A stretch of 32,634 nucleotides of DNA from Lachnospiraceae bacterium (GCA_021200695.1 JAJQGF010000211.1:1-32634); one strand, 5' to 3'. Shown: positions 18,664 to 28,382, numbered from the stretch's first letter. Notes: generated from the letters alone by a model not told the origin. Numbers and translations: made by a program.

Positions 18664-20238
18664 ATGGAGGATTTAAAGGAAAAGCCTCTGCCTGTGGGAG
18701 GTATATTGAAAAACAGATACCGGATTATTTCAGTGCTTGGGATGGGCGGCTTTGGAATTACCTACCGTGCGGAGGACAGACTTTTAAACTGTTATGTGGC
18801 GGTTAAGGGCTCCTCTTTGGGATTTAAACGTGAGGCAGCTCTTCTGGAGGCGGTAAGGGATGTGCCGTACATTGCCCGGCTCAGGGATTATTTTGAGGAG
18901 GCCGGAACAGAGTATATAGTTCTTAATCTGATTGAGGGGAAGACTCTCTTGGAATATGCAAAGGAATGCGGAGGAACGCTTCCGGCGGCGGAGGCGCTCT
19001 CTCTGCTTAGAAACACCTTTGACACTTTATTGAAGCTGCACGATATTGGATATATACACAGGGATATAAGTCCGGGAAATCTCATGCTTTCCGAGGATAA
19101 CCGGGTTTATCTTATTGATTTTGGCGCTGCGGCTTCTTTTGGGGAAAATAACAAATCGGATGATAAACCCATATTCAGGCATAAGGGACTTGAGGCGCCT
19201 GAGCATTCGCAGCCTGACCTTCAGGGACCGTGGACTGATATTTTTTCATTATGCGCGACGATAGTATATCTGATTACGGGAGAGGGAATTGCAGAAGCAA
19301 GGGACAGGCAGCTTTTTGACAGGCTGCCCCGGCTTCTGACGCGGAGCGCTCTTTCCTCAAGGCAGCAGAATGCGCTTATTAAAGGATTGAACCCGGATAT
19401 AAGCCGACGTTTTGCAGATGCAGGGCAGATATATGAGGAGCTCTACGGCGAAGAGCTGACAGCGGGGGAGACTGCGGAGGAGTGGAGAGTCTTTTATCAT
19501 GCCAGAACCTATATTGGCTCGAGACAGCTGAATCAGGATAATTTTGCGGTGGATTCGCTTTTTTACTATAAGGGAGAGGACTGTGAACAGTCCGGAGTCT
19601 TAAGCTGCCGTCCGAAGGAGATACATGTGGCTGTCGTGTGCGATGGCGTAGGGGGCTCAAACCACGGAGAGCTTGCAGCAAAGGCTGCGGTGCAGGCAGT
19701 AATACATTTTGCGGAGGCACACCCCGAAGGAGATGCCCTGCCTGACAGACTGCTGGAGGAGCTGCTGGATCAGATAAATGAAAAAATATTGCAGCTGGGT
19801 GAAAAAATCGGTCGCACAGCGACCACCCTGTCGCTTCTTATGTGGAGGGGAGACCGCTGTTACGCGGTAAATATAGGAGACAGCCCGATTTATTTTCTGC
19901 GCGGGGGAAGACTTAAAAGAATCAGCACACCGCATACGAGGGCTGAGCTTAACATAATGCAGCAGAAGCCGCTTCAGCTGAGGGATTGTAATACATTGAT
20001 GAAGTATTTGGGCAAAAGCGGTGTGACTGGAAGCCAGATGGCGGATTTTTATTATGGGAGGCTTATGAAGGGCGACACCCTTCTGATTTGCTCGGACGGT
20101 GTTTCCAAAAAGCTTGAGGAGAGCCGCCTGAAAAGATATCTTGCCAAAAAGGAAGGCAAATCCATTCCGGCAATATTTAAAGCGATAGAAAAAAGTGAGC
20201 ATAACGATAACTGCACTGCGATTGTACTGAAATTTTAG
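18664..20238 (+). CDS. Serine/threonine protein kinase fused to PP2C-type protein phosphatase
   Basis: Kinase: LGMGGFGITYRAEDRLLNCYVAVKG, IHRDISPGNLML, LIDFGAA. PP2C: SRQLNQDNFAVD, VAVVCDGVGGSNHGELAAK, AVNIGDSPIYFLR, DTLLICSDGVSKKL, EHNDNCTAIVL. Start 18664 preferred over ORF-track 18577. Confidence 0.88.
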   Translation: MEDLKEKPLPVGGILKNRYRIISVLGMGGFGITYRAEDRLLNCYVAVKGSSLGFKREAALLEAVRDVPYIARLRDYFEEAGTEYIVLNLIEGKTLLEYAKECGGTLPAAEALSLLRNTFDTLLKLHDIGYIHRDISPGNLMLSEDNRVYLIDFGAAASFGENNKSDDKPIFRHKGLEAPEHSQPDLQGPWTDIFSLCATIVYLITGEGIAEARDRQLFDRLPRLLTRSALSSRQQNALIKGLNPDISRRFADAGQIYEELYGEELTAGETAEEWRVFYHARTYIGSRQLNQDNFAVDSLFYYKGEDCEQSGVLSCRPKEIHVAVVCDGVGGSNHGELAAKAAVQAVIHFAEAHPEGDALPDRLLEELLDQINEKILQLGEKIGRTATTLSLLMWRGDRCYAVNIGDSPIYFLRGGRLKRISTPHTRAELNIMQQKPLQLRDCNTLMKYLGKSGVTGSQMADFYYGRLMKGDTLLICSDGVSKKLEESRLKRYLAKKEGKSIPAIFKAIEKSEHNDNCTAIVLKF

Positions 20239-20336
20239 AAAAGGCGGAGCGGAAATTTTTTGAACATTGTAAATTTGCATGCATGCTTATATAATATAGC
20301 TGTAAATAATTATGCTTTAAGAGAGAGTCTGTATAT

Positions 20337-21548
20337 ATGAGAGTAAACAGGGATAACGGGATGCTTAACAAGGACGGTCCGACAGCGGTTATATTAAAGG
20401 AAAAAAACGGAAAGCCTGCCAGACTGGCAAACATGGAGCTGCTGCGCTGCATCGCAATGATGATGATTGTTGTGCTGCATTATTTGGGAAAGGGAGATAT
20501 TCTTGCGGATTTGTCACAGCCGCAGCTTACAGACTATGGTGCGGCGGCATGGATATTGGAGTGCTTCTGCATTGTTGCGGTAAATGTTTATATGCTTATA
20601 AGCGGGTATTTTTCGCGCGTATCCTCCTTCAGGCTTTCAAAGCTGCTGAAGCTGTATATACAGGTATGGCTTTATTCTGTGATAATTGGATTTGCTGCTT
20701 ACTTTTTAGGGATATATCCCGCAGAGGAATTTAGCTTTCATTATGTGCTTACACTTGTGCTTCCCATAACTATGGGGCATTATTGGTTTATGACCGCGTA
20801 CGTATTTATGTATATACTTATGCCTTTATGTGCAATGGCGATAAAATATATGAACAGGAGGCAGATGCAGGCGGCGATTGCACTGCTGCTTGTATTTAAC
20901 TGCTTATTGAAATCAGTTATTCCCGCAAGACTTGAAATGGACGGTCAGGGATATGATTTTATGTGGTATCTTTGTGTATTTATGGTGGCAGCATATATAG
21001 GGAGGTTTGCAGGAGGAGCTGTTGTACATTGGCTTCAGGGCATTATCATTTATTTCACAGGGGTTGTATTAATATTTGTCGAGCTTATGGCGCTTCATAT
21101 TGTGTATGTAAAAACGGGAAGCCTTGAGCATATTATAAAGATAAGCATAGAGTATAACCATATTTTCCCCCTGATAGCGGCAATAGGGCTGTTCATGGCA
21201 TTTTTAAAAATAAATATCCGTGGAAGGGCAGCGGCGATAATCACTAAAATATCACCATATACCCTGGGGGTTTATCTGCTGCATGAAAATATTGCACTGC
21301 GTTATAAATGGCAGAAATGGCTTTGGGCCGACAGGATTGACAGCGTAGGAAATATGCTTATGTTTACGGCTGCTGCAGTTGTGGTGGTATTTATTGTCGG
21401 GATTGCGGCGGATGTTCTCAGGGAGCGTCTGATGCGAGGACTGCATGCGGCATTTATGCATCTGAAGCCGTACAGATTTATTGTGGGCAGGATAAATGAC
21501 GTTGGTGAGCTTTTTTCAGGAGATTATTATGGACAGGGACACGATTAA
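20337..21548 (+). CDS. Acyltransferase family 3 (OafA/WecH-like) membrane protein
   Basis: ANMELLRCIAMMMIVVLHY signature, many TM segments, SPYTLGVYLLHEN near the C-terminus. Confidence 0.85.
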   Translation: MRVNRDNGMLNKDGPTAVILKEKNGKPARLANMELLRCIAMMMIVVLHYLGKGDILADLSQPQLTDYGAAAWILECFCIVAVNVYMLISGYFSRVSSFRLSKLLKLYIQVWLYSVIIGFAAYFLGIYPAEEFSFHYVLTLVLPITMGHYWFMTAYVFMYILMPLCAMAIKYMNRRQMQAAIALLLVFNCLLKSVIPARLEMDGQGYDFMWYLCVFMVAAYIGRFAGGAVVHWLQGIIIYFTGVVLIFVELMALHIVYVKTGSLEHIIKISIEYNHIFPLIAAIGLFMAFLKINIRGRAAAIITKISPYTLGVYLLHENIALRYKWQKWLWADRIDSVGNMLMFTAAAVVVVFIVGIAADVLRERLMRGLHAAFMHLKPYRFIVGRINDVGELFSGDYYGQGHD

Positions 21549-23463
21549 TAACGGGCTTATATCAAAAAGCTGCAGAATACAGGATGTTGTTTTTATTATA
21601 ATATTAGCCATATATCCGCTGAGGCATATTGCCTGTGGAATTGACCTGTGGGACACGGGCTATAATTATGCAAATTTTGAATATATGGGTTTGGAGCATA
21701 TGGATTCCATGTGGCTTTTTTCAACGTATCTGGCAAATGCAGTCGGGTATTTGATAACAAAGCTGCCTTTTGCCTTAAGTCTGCTTGGGATGAATCTATA
21801 TACAGGGCTGTTTGTCAGTGTACTTGCAGTATCTGGGTATTTTTTCTGTACAAGAAAGCTTGGAATAGTTAGATATATAGTATTTGCGGGAGAGCTTATT
21901 GCCATAAGCCTTTGCTGGTGTCCGACGGCACTGCTTTATAATTATCTTACATATGTATTACTTCTGGTGTGTGTGATTCTGCTGTATTGCGGGCTTACGG
22001 AGAATAAAAATTTATTCCTTTTCATTGCGGGGCTTTGTCTCGGCGCAAATGTGCTTGTGAGGTTTTCAAATCTTCCTGAGGCTGCGCTGATAGTCGCAGT
22101 GTGGGCTTACGGCATAATAGAATGGCTTGATGCCAAAAGGGCTGCGGACGGTCTGCTTCGTAAGACTGTATATCGTACATTGATATGTCTTGGAGGAGAG
22201 CTTACAGCCCTGTCTGTTTTGCTTCTATATATACATATACGTTACGGAATCGGACAGTATGCGGAGGGTATACGGAGGCTTTTTGCGATGACGGATAATG
22301 CCACGGATTACAGGGCCGATTCCATGTTATTTAGCATGCTTACGGATTACACGGAGAATCTGTATTGGGTTGTGCGGATACTTGCTATTATTGCCGTGGG
22401 GATGATTGTATTTTTTATTGCAGGGCTGTTTAAGGGAAGAAAAAGAAGGCTTTTTGTAAATGCGGCGCGTACGGTCAGCGTAATTTTGGCGGCGCTGATG
22501 GTGGCATGGCTTTATTACAGGGGCTTTTGTTCAGTTCAGTTTTTCACCTACGGACCCATACGCCGTCCGGCGATAGTTTTTCTTATGCTGTCCATGGCTG
22601 TTGGCATGGTGCGAATATTTGACATGAGGGCGCCTAAGGAGGAGAAGCTAATAAGCGGTCTTGTCATTCTGGTGATACTGATTACTTCAATTGGAAGCAA
22701 TAACAAGACATATCCCAGCATAAACAATCTGTTTGTGGCAGCGCCATATACTCTGTGGGAAATGTACAAATTTATTAAAAATGTAAGTGACAGGCGGCCG
22801 GGCGGACTTCTTATAAGCCTATGTCCGGCAAAATGTATTATTACTGCATTTCTTCTTATGTTTGCCGTACAGTGTGCGGGCTTTGGCATGGTATTTGTAT
22901 TCGCAGAGGCAACAGGTGCGCAGGATATGACTGCAGAGGTTACAAACAATGACATTCTTGCGGGTATTAAAATGAATCCCGAGAGAGCGGTCTGGATGAC
23001 TGAGCTCTCGGAATATGTTGATGAAAACAGCCTTACGGGAGAGGAGGTAATCCTTTTCGGACAGCTTCCCGCATTATCCTTTTATCTGCAGATGCCGTCA
23101 GCGTTCAATCCGTGGAGTGATTTGACCTCATACAGCGCTGAGACCTTCGGTAAGGAGCTGGGTGAGACGGCGGACAGAGTGGAATCGGATTCTGCCTATC
23201 AGCCGGTTATAATACTTGAAAATAAATACGCGGAGTGTCTGGAGGGGCTTCTGGATAAATCCGAAAACCTTCAGGAAGTAAACAGCGATGATATATTACA
23301 GAGCATTTTGGGTGAAAATGCTCAGAGTGCTTCGGTTCAGGAGAAAACTGCGGCGGAAAAATTTGTCATGCTGCTTAAATTTGTAGATAATTATGGATAT
23401 GATATAGGATTTAGAAATGATAAGTTTGCAGTGCTTACAATAACCTCCGGGCGAGATGCTTAA
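21529..23463 (+). CDS. Large multi-pass membrane protein, possible GT-C family
   Basis: About 11 hydrophobic helices; IDLWDTGYNYANFEYM resembles the first-loop acidic motif of GT-C proteins. Start 21529 overlaps the upstream gene by 20 nt. Confidence 0.5.
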   Translation: MDRDTINNGLISKSCRIQDVVFIIILAIYPLRHIACGIDLWDTGYNYANFEYMGLEHMDSMWLFSTYLANAVGYLITKLPFALSLLGMNLYTGLFVSVLAVSGYFFCTRKLGIVRYIVFAGELIAISLCWCPTALLYNYLTYVLLLVCVILLYCGLTENKNLFLFIAGLCLGANVLVRFSNLPEAALIVAVWAYGIIEWLDAKRAADGLLRKTVYRTLICLGGELTALSVLLLYIHIRYGIGQYAEGIRRLFAMTDNATDYRADSMLFSMLTDYTENLYWVVRILAIIAVGMIVFFIAGLFKGRKRRLFVNAARTVSVILAALMVAWLYYRGFCSVQFFTYGPIRRPAIVFLMLSMAVGMVRIFDMRAPKEEKLISGLVILVILITSIGSNNKTYPSINNLFVAAPYTLWEMYKFIKNVSDRRPGGLLISLCPAKCIITAFLLMFAVQCAGFGMVFVFAEATGAQDMTAEVTNNDILAGIKMNPERAVWMTELSEYVDENSLTGEEVILFGQLPALSFYLQMPSAFNPWSDLTSYSAETFGKELGETADRVESDSAYQPVIILENKYAECLEGLLDKSENLQEVNSDDILQSILGENAQSASVQEKTAAEKFVMLLKFVDNYGYDIGFRNDKFAVLTITSGRDA

Positions 23464-23527
23464 TCACGTAAATTATGCTCTGAGCACGGATAGTTACATA
23501 AGGCGTCAGTTTTTTATTCAACAGGTC

Positions 23528-23556
23528 TTGATAAATACGAACATATGTGCTACCAT
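23528..23556 (+). promoter_or_regulatory. Candidate promoter of the radical SAM/helicase operon
   Basis: TTGATA (23528-23533), 17-nt spacer, TACCAT (23551-23556). Confidence 0.45.
23538..23551 (+). promoter_or_regulatory. LexA-box-like site 1
   Basis: CGAACATATGTGCT against the Bacillus-type SOS box CGAACRNRYGTTYC; two mismatches at the 3' half (G for T, T for C). Lies between the candidate -35 and -10. Confidence 0.5.
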
Positions 23557-23560
23557 AAAG

Positions 23561-23576
23561 ACAAACAAATGTTTGT
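23561..23576 (+). promoter_or_regulatory. LexA-box-like site 2
   Basis: ACAAAC-AAAT-GTTTGT: perfect 6-bp inverted repeat with 4-bp spacer, SOS-box geometry; overlaps the inferred transcription start. Confidence 0.45.
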
Positions 23577-23590
23577 ATTGAGAGGGCAGA

Positions 23591-24943
23591 ATGGAATTTT
23601 TGACGGCAGGGCAGGATATGCCATTAATGGACAAGCTAGCGATACTTACCGGCGCAGCTAAATATGATGTTGCATGCACCTCCAGCGGTGTGGACAGAAG
23701 AGGTAGCGGTTCCTCTGTCGGAAGCTGTGTGGCATCGGGAATATGCCACAGCTTCAGCAGTGATGGGCGATGTATTTCTCTGCTGAAGATATTGATGACG
23801 AATGAGTGTATATATGACTGTAAGTATTGTATAAACAGACGTTCAAATGATACTCTGAGGACAATATTTACACCTGATGAGATATGTACGCTTACCATGG
23901 AGTTTTACAGGCGTAACTATATTGAAGGCTTATTCTTAAGCTCAGGCATAGTTAACAGCCCGACATATACAATGGAGCTTATTTTCCGCACATTGTTTTT
24001 GCTTCGCAGAAAATATCGCTTTAACGGATATATACATGTAAAGGCTATTCCCGGCGCGGCGCCTGAGTTAATAAGACAGACGGGCTTTCTGGCCGACAGA
24101 ATGAGCTGCAATCTGGAGCTTCCCACTGCTGATGGGCTTAAGGCGCTTGCACCTAATAAGCACAGAAAAAGTATTTTGACGCCGATGCGTCAGATTCAGG
24201 AGGAGATACATTCCAACCGGAATGAGCTTGTGCTCTACCGCAATGCGCCGAAGTTTGTAGCAGGAGGGCAGTCGACCCAGATGATTGTGGGTGCGACGGG
24301 AGAGAGCGATTATCAGATAATGTCGGTGGCACAGGGGCTTTATGAGCGCTTCGAGCTAAAGAGGGTATTTTACTCGGCATTTGTGCGGGTAAACGATGAT
24401 AAGAATCTGCCGGTACTTCCCGGAGGGCCGCCGCTCATGAGAGAGCATAGACTGTATCAGGCCGACTGGCTGTTGAGATTTTATGGCTTTAAGGCTGAAG
24501 AGCTGTTGAGTGAGGACAGACCCTTTTTTAATGTTCTGCTGGACCCAAAGGAGGATTGGGCAGTGAGACATCTTGAGCAGTTTCCTGTAGAGATAAACAG
24601 CGCTTCTTATGATATGCTTTTGAGAGTGCCGGGTATAGGAGTGAACAGCGCAAGGCGTATTGTGGCAGCCAGACGCAGCGGCAGGCTTAATTTTGATAAT
24701 CTAAGGAAGATGGGCATCGTGCTGAAGCGCGCGCTGTATTTTATAACCTGCAGTGGAAAAATGATGTATAACACAAAGCTTGACGAGGATTATATAGTGA
24801 GGAGGCTCACGGAGAGCAAGGACCGCATACGGCTTGGCAGTGACGCTATGACATTCAGACAGATGTCGCTTTTTGATGACGGAGCTTTTCAAGCGGATGT
24901 TAAGCAGGAGGAGAAAATTCATACCGTGGTCGGAGAGGTATAG
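23591..24943 (+). CDS. Putative DNA modification/repair radical SAM protein (TIGR03916-like) with C-terminal helix-hairpin-helix
   Basis: CIYDCKYC (CxxxCxxC) cluster motif, downstream partner typical of this family, HhH INSASYDMLLRVPGIGVNSARRIVAARR. Confidence 0.88.
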   Translation: MEFLTAGQDMPLMDKLAILTGAAKYDVACTSSGVDRRGSGSSVGSCVASGICHSFSSDGRCISLLKILMTNECIYDCKYCINRRSNDTLRTIFTPDEICTLTMEFYRRNYIEGLFLSSGIVNSPTYTMELIFRTLFLLRRKYRFNGYIHVKAIPGAAPELIRQTGFLADRMSCNLELPTADGLKALAPNKHRKSILTPMRQIQEEIHSNRNELVLYRNAPKFVAGGQSTQMIVGATGESDYQIMSVAQGLYERFELKRVFYSAFVRVNDDKNLPVLPGGPPLMREHRLYQADWLLRFYGFKAEELLSEDRPFFNVLLDPKEDWAVRHLEQFPVEINSASYDMLLRVPGIGVNSARRIVAARRSGRLNFDNLRKMGIVLKRALYFITCSGKMMYNTKLDEDYIVRRLTESKDRIRLGSDAMTFRQMSLFDDGAFQADVKQEEKIHTVVGEV

Positions 24944-24947
24944 CTTT

Positions 24948-25727
24948 ATGTATGTATACAGGTGCGAGGATACGCAGGAGAGCATTTTTACTGCGATTTA
25001 TAATGTATATGAAGAACACAGGCAGAGGGAGGAGGTAAGGCTTGAGATTACAGATGAACCGCTTCTTTTTGCCGAGGATATTTTTGTTGAGACTGACTAT
25101 GCAAAGGCCGGCAGAGTGGCGGAGACTATAATCAGAAGGTTCGGAAGGCAGGACTGCCATAGCATATCGTATGCGCTTGCCGCGGATAATCCTGATAAGG
25201 CGCAGGCGGTTTACAGAGTGATAATGATGGGACTTAAGGAGAATGTGCGTCACGGACATCTTCTCGATAATCTTGCAGATGATAATGTGCGACTTGTATT
25301 TTCTCTGGCAGGGTATACCGGAAGGGAGTACGACCATTTAAGAGGCTTTATGCGCTTTGAGGAGTTGGAGAATGGCGCGCTCTATGCGAGATTTGCACCC
25401 AGGAGCAATTTGCTTCCGTTTTTAATGGGGCATTTTGCGGACAGACTTCCAGCGGAAAATTTTGTTATATATGATGAGAAGCGCAAATGCATGGGTGTGC
25501 ATAAGGCTGGCTGCATTCAGTGGTATCTTATGATGTGTGATGAAAATACCGGTGAGCCAATCGAGCATAACCGGCTTAAGCTTTCTGAAGGCGAAGAGGA
25601 ATACAGCGAATTGTTTAAATGGTTTTGTGAAAAAATAGCAGTGAGAGAGAGACGCAGTCTGTCCCTACAGAGGAAGATGCTGCCTCTCAGATTCAGGGGG
25701 TACATGACGGAGTTTGGCAATAATTAG
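24948..25727 (+). CDS. Probable DNA metabolism protein (TIGR03915/DUF4130-like), no UDG domain evident
   Basis: MYVYRCEDTQESIFTAIYNVYEE start, RARFAPRSNLLPFLMGHFADRLPAENFVIYDEKR-like region, next to the radical SAM partner. Start 24948 preferred over ORF-track 24873. Confidence 0.82.
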   Translation: MYVYRCEDTQESIFTAIYNVYEEHRQREEVRLEITDEPLLFAEDIFVETDYAKAGRVAETIIRRFGRQDCHSISYALAADNPDKAQAVYRVIMMGLKENVRHGHLLDNLADDNVRLVFSLAGYTGREYDHLRGFMRFEELENGALYARFAPRSNLLPFLMGHFADRLPAENFVIYDEKRKCMGVHKAGCIQWYLMMCDENTGEPIEHNRLKLSEGEEEYSELFKWFCEKIAVRERRSLSLQRKMLPLRFRGYMTEFGNN

Positions 25728-25775
25728 CCTGTATTATATTTTGGGAAAATATCGGGAGAAACGGAGGCTCATGGA

Positions 25776-28382
25776 ATGCCGGATAAAGAAACAGAGCCGG
25801 TTATAACTGATAATATCGATACGCATATTGCTTTGCCAAAGGGGGAAATACGTGTATCGGTGCGTAATCTTGTGGAGTTTATCCTGCGTCATGGAGATAT
25901 AGACAGCCGCCGCGGTGCGGCACCCGAAAATGCAATGCAGGAGGGAAGCCGTATACACCGCATGATACAGAAGCGGATGGGCTCTGACTATAATGCGGAG
26001 GTCTTTCTGAGATATACCTGTCCGACAGACAGATATGTTCTGACTGTGGAGGGAAGGGCAGACGGTATTATAGATAACAGTGATGGTATTGTGATTGATG
26101 AGATAAAAGGTACATACAGAGACCTTGTTAAGGTTAATGAGCCTGCACCGCTGCACGTGGCGCAGGCCAAGTGTTATGCATATATGTATGGGCTGCGCAG
26201 GGATTGTACAGAAATAAGGGTGAGAATTACGTACTGTAATATAGAGTCGGAGGAGATAAAATATTTTTACCTTGATTATACTTTTGATGAGCTTGCAGAG
26301 TGGTTTGACAGGCTTATAGCCGACTACAGAAGGTGGGCTGATTATACGTGGGATTGGAAGGAATTAAGGCAGCGGACAATATCGGAATTGGAATTTCCCT
26401 TTGAGTACAGGGAAGGCCAGAGAGAGCTTGTAAGCCATGTATACAGCACGATATATCATAAGAAAAAACTGTTTTTGGAGGCGCCGACAGGAGTAGGAAA
26501 AACGATTTCCACAATATTTCCGGCAATAAAAGCTATGGGAATGGGGATGGGAGATAAAATATTTTATCTTACCGCAAAAACAATAACCCGTGAGGTTGCT
26601 GAGGATACACTTGGAATACTCAGAAGCAGAGGACTTAAATTCAAGAGCGTTATTCTGACAGCCAGGGAAAAGCTTTGCTTTATGGAGGAGACGGAATGTA
26701 ATCCCGAGGGCTGTCCGTATGCAAAGGGTCATTATGACAGAGTAAACACGGCAATGTATGAGCTGCTGACAGGGGAGGAGTGTTTTACAAGAGAGAGAAT
26801 AGAGGAATATGCAATAAAATATAAGGTCTGTCCTTTTGAACTCTGTCTGGATATGAGCCTGTTTGCCGATGGAGTAATATGCGATTATAATTATTTGTTT
26901 GACCCACATGTATATCTTAAAAGATTTTTTGGAGATGGAAGCAGCGGCGATTATCTGTTTCTGATAGACGAGGCGCACAATCTTTTGGAGAGGGGAAGAA
27001 AGATGTACAGCGCTTCTCTTGTCAGGGAGGAGTTTATGGAATTAAAGCGCCAGCTCAAACAGACAGTTGTGTCGGAACTGTCCGAAGGCAGGAAAAAATC
27101 GCAGATTGAAGGACAAATGACATTTGATATGACAAATATGTCATTGACTGAGTCGGAAATTGTTAAAACAGGAAATGCGGGAGGCAAAAGTCTGCTTGTT
27201 AGAGAAGGCTATGGCGAGCTTATGATACAACAGCTTGAGGCATGCAGCAGAGAGCTGCTGGCTCTTAAGCGTGAGAATGAGGGCTGCGTTCTGGCGGAGA
27301 GTATAGATGGATTCACAAACAGACTGCTAAGACTTTATGCTACAATGGGCGATTATCTTGGCGGGCAGGAGGAGGCAAAGCTCCCTGTAAGGGACGCTGT
27401 TTTGGACTTATATTTTGATGTCGCTCATTTTCTTGAGACCTACGAGACAGTTGACGAGAATTATGTCAAATACACACAGCTTAGAGAAGATGGTACATTT
27501 ATGCTTAAGCTTTTCTGTGTCAATCCGGCAAAAAGGCTTAGGGAATGCATGCTGCGCGGCAGAAGCACTATTCTTTTTTCGGCTACATTTTTGCCGATAC
27601 AGTATTATAAGGAGTTATTGGGCGGTGAGCCGGAGGATTATGAGGTTTATGCAAAATCAGTATTTAATCCCGAAAAGAGAGCATTGTTTATAGCAAATGA
27701 CGTTACCAGCAAATATACAAGGCGCTCTGAGGATGAATATTACAGGATTGCTAGATATATAGATGAAATTGTAAGCATGAGACAGGGAAATTACATGGTA
27801 TTTTGTCCATCATATTCTTTTCTTCACAGGGTATATAACATTTATATGGACTGTTTTGCCGGAGGGGACAGGGAATGTATAATACAGCAGGATAGCATGA
27901 GCGAGGAAGAGAGAGAAGCCTTTTTAAACCGTTTCAGGGGCAATGAGGACTGTCATCCGGAAAACCTTATCAACATGGAGATAGAAGAGGAGGATTACAC
28001 TCTGATAGGCTTCTGCGTTATGGGAGGAATTTTCGCAGAAGGAATAGACCTTAAGAACGACAGCCTTATAGGTGCGATTATTGTCGGTACGGGGCTTCCA
28101 CAGGTATGTAATGAGAGAGAAATACTTAAAGCCTATTTTGACCAAAGGGGCAGCAGCGGGTTTGATTACGCATACAGATATCCTGGCATGATTAAGGTGC
28201 TTCAGGCTGCAGGAAGAGTTATAAGAACTGCTGATGATGTCGGAATTGTAGCGTTGCTTGATGAACGCTTCCTTCAGTATTATTACAGAAAAATGCTTCC
28301 GCGGGAGTGGAATTATTTTGAAACGGTAAGTATTGACACCATTGCGGAAAGAGTAGAGAAATTTTGGGACTCATGGTCATAA
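25776..28382 (+). CDS. PD-(D/E)XK nuclease domain fused to XPD/DinG-like Fe-S superfamily 2 helicase
   Basis: N-terminal EGRADGI..IDEIKGT..QAKCYAYMY (D-ExK-QxxxY); Walker A EAPTGVGKT; DEAH box LIDEAHNLLE; four Cys between (LCFMEETEC, GCP, VCP) as in XPD Fe-S domains; motif VI QAAGRVIR. Confidence 0.87.
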   Translation: MPDKETEPVITDNIDTHIALPKGEIRVSVRNLVEFILRHGDIDSRRGAAPENAMQEGSRIHRMIQKRMGSDYNAEVFLRYTCPTDRYVLTVEGRADGIIDNSDGIVIDEIKGTYRDLVKVNEPAPLHVAQAKCYAYMYGLRRDCTEIRVRITYCNIESEEIKYFYLDYTFDELAEWFDRLIADYRRWADYTWDWKELRQRTISELEFPFEYREGQRELVSHVYSTIYHKKKLFLEAPTGVGKTISTIFPAIKAMGMGMGDKIFYLTAKTITREVAEDTLGILRSRGLKFKSVILTAREKLCFMEETECNPEGCPYAKGHYDRVNTAMYELLTGEECFTRERIEEYAIKYKVCPFELCLDMSLFADGVICDYNYLFDPHVYLKRFFGDGSSGDYLFLIDEAHNLLERGRKMYSASLVREEFMELKRQLKQTVVSELSEGRKKSQIEGQMTFDMTNMSLTESEIVKTGNAGGKSLLVREGYGELMIQQLEACSRELLALKRENEGCVLAESIDGFTNRLLRLYATMGDYLGGQEEAKLPVRDAVLDLYFDVAHFLETYETVDENYVKYTQLREDGTFMLKLFCVNPAKRLRECMLRGRSTILFSATFLPIQYYKELLGGEPEDYEVYAKSVFNPEKRALFIANDVTSKYTRRSEDEYYRIARYIDEIVSMRQGNYMVFCPSYSFLHRVYNIYMDCFAGGDRECIIQQDSMSEEEREAFLNRFRGNEDCHPENLINMEIEEEDYTLIGFCVMGGIFAEGIDLKNDSLIGAIIVGTGLPQVCNEREILKAYFDQRGSSGFDYAYRYPGMIKVLQAAGRVIRTADDVGIVALLDERFLQYYYRKMLPREWNYFETVSIDTIAERVEKFWDSWS

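Noticed and set aside
20277-20286. GCATGCATGC palindrome upstream of the acyltransferase-3 gene
   Set aside because: Short alternating self-complementary repeat near a weak promoter candidate; too little to distinguish from chance.
25736-25752. ATATTTT-GGG-AAAATAT hairpin before the helicase gene
   Set aside because: Weak A/T stem with a 3-nt loop and no T-run; not convincing as a terminator and consistent with an operon junction.
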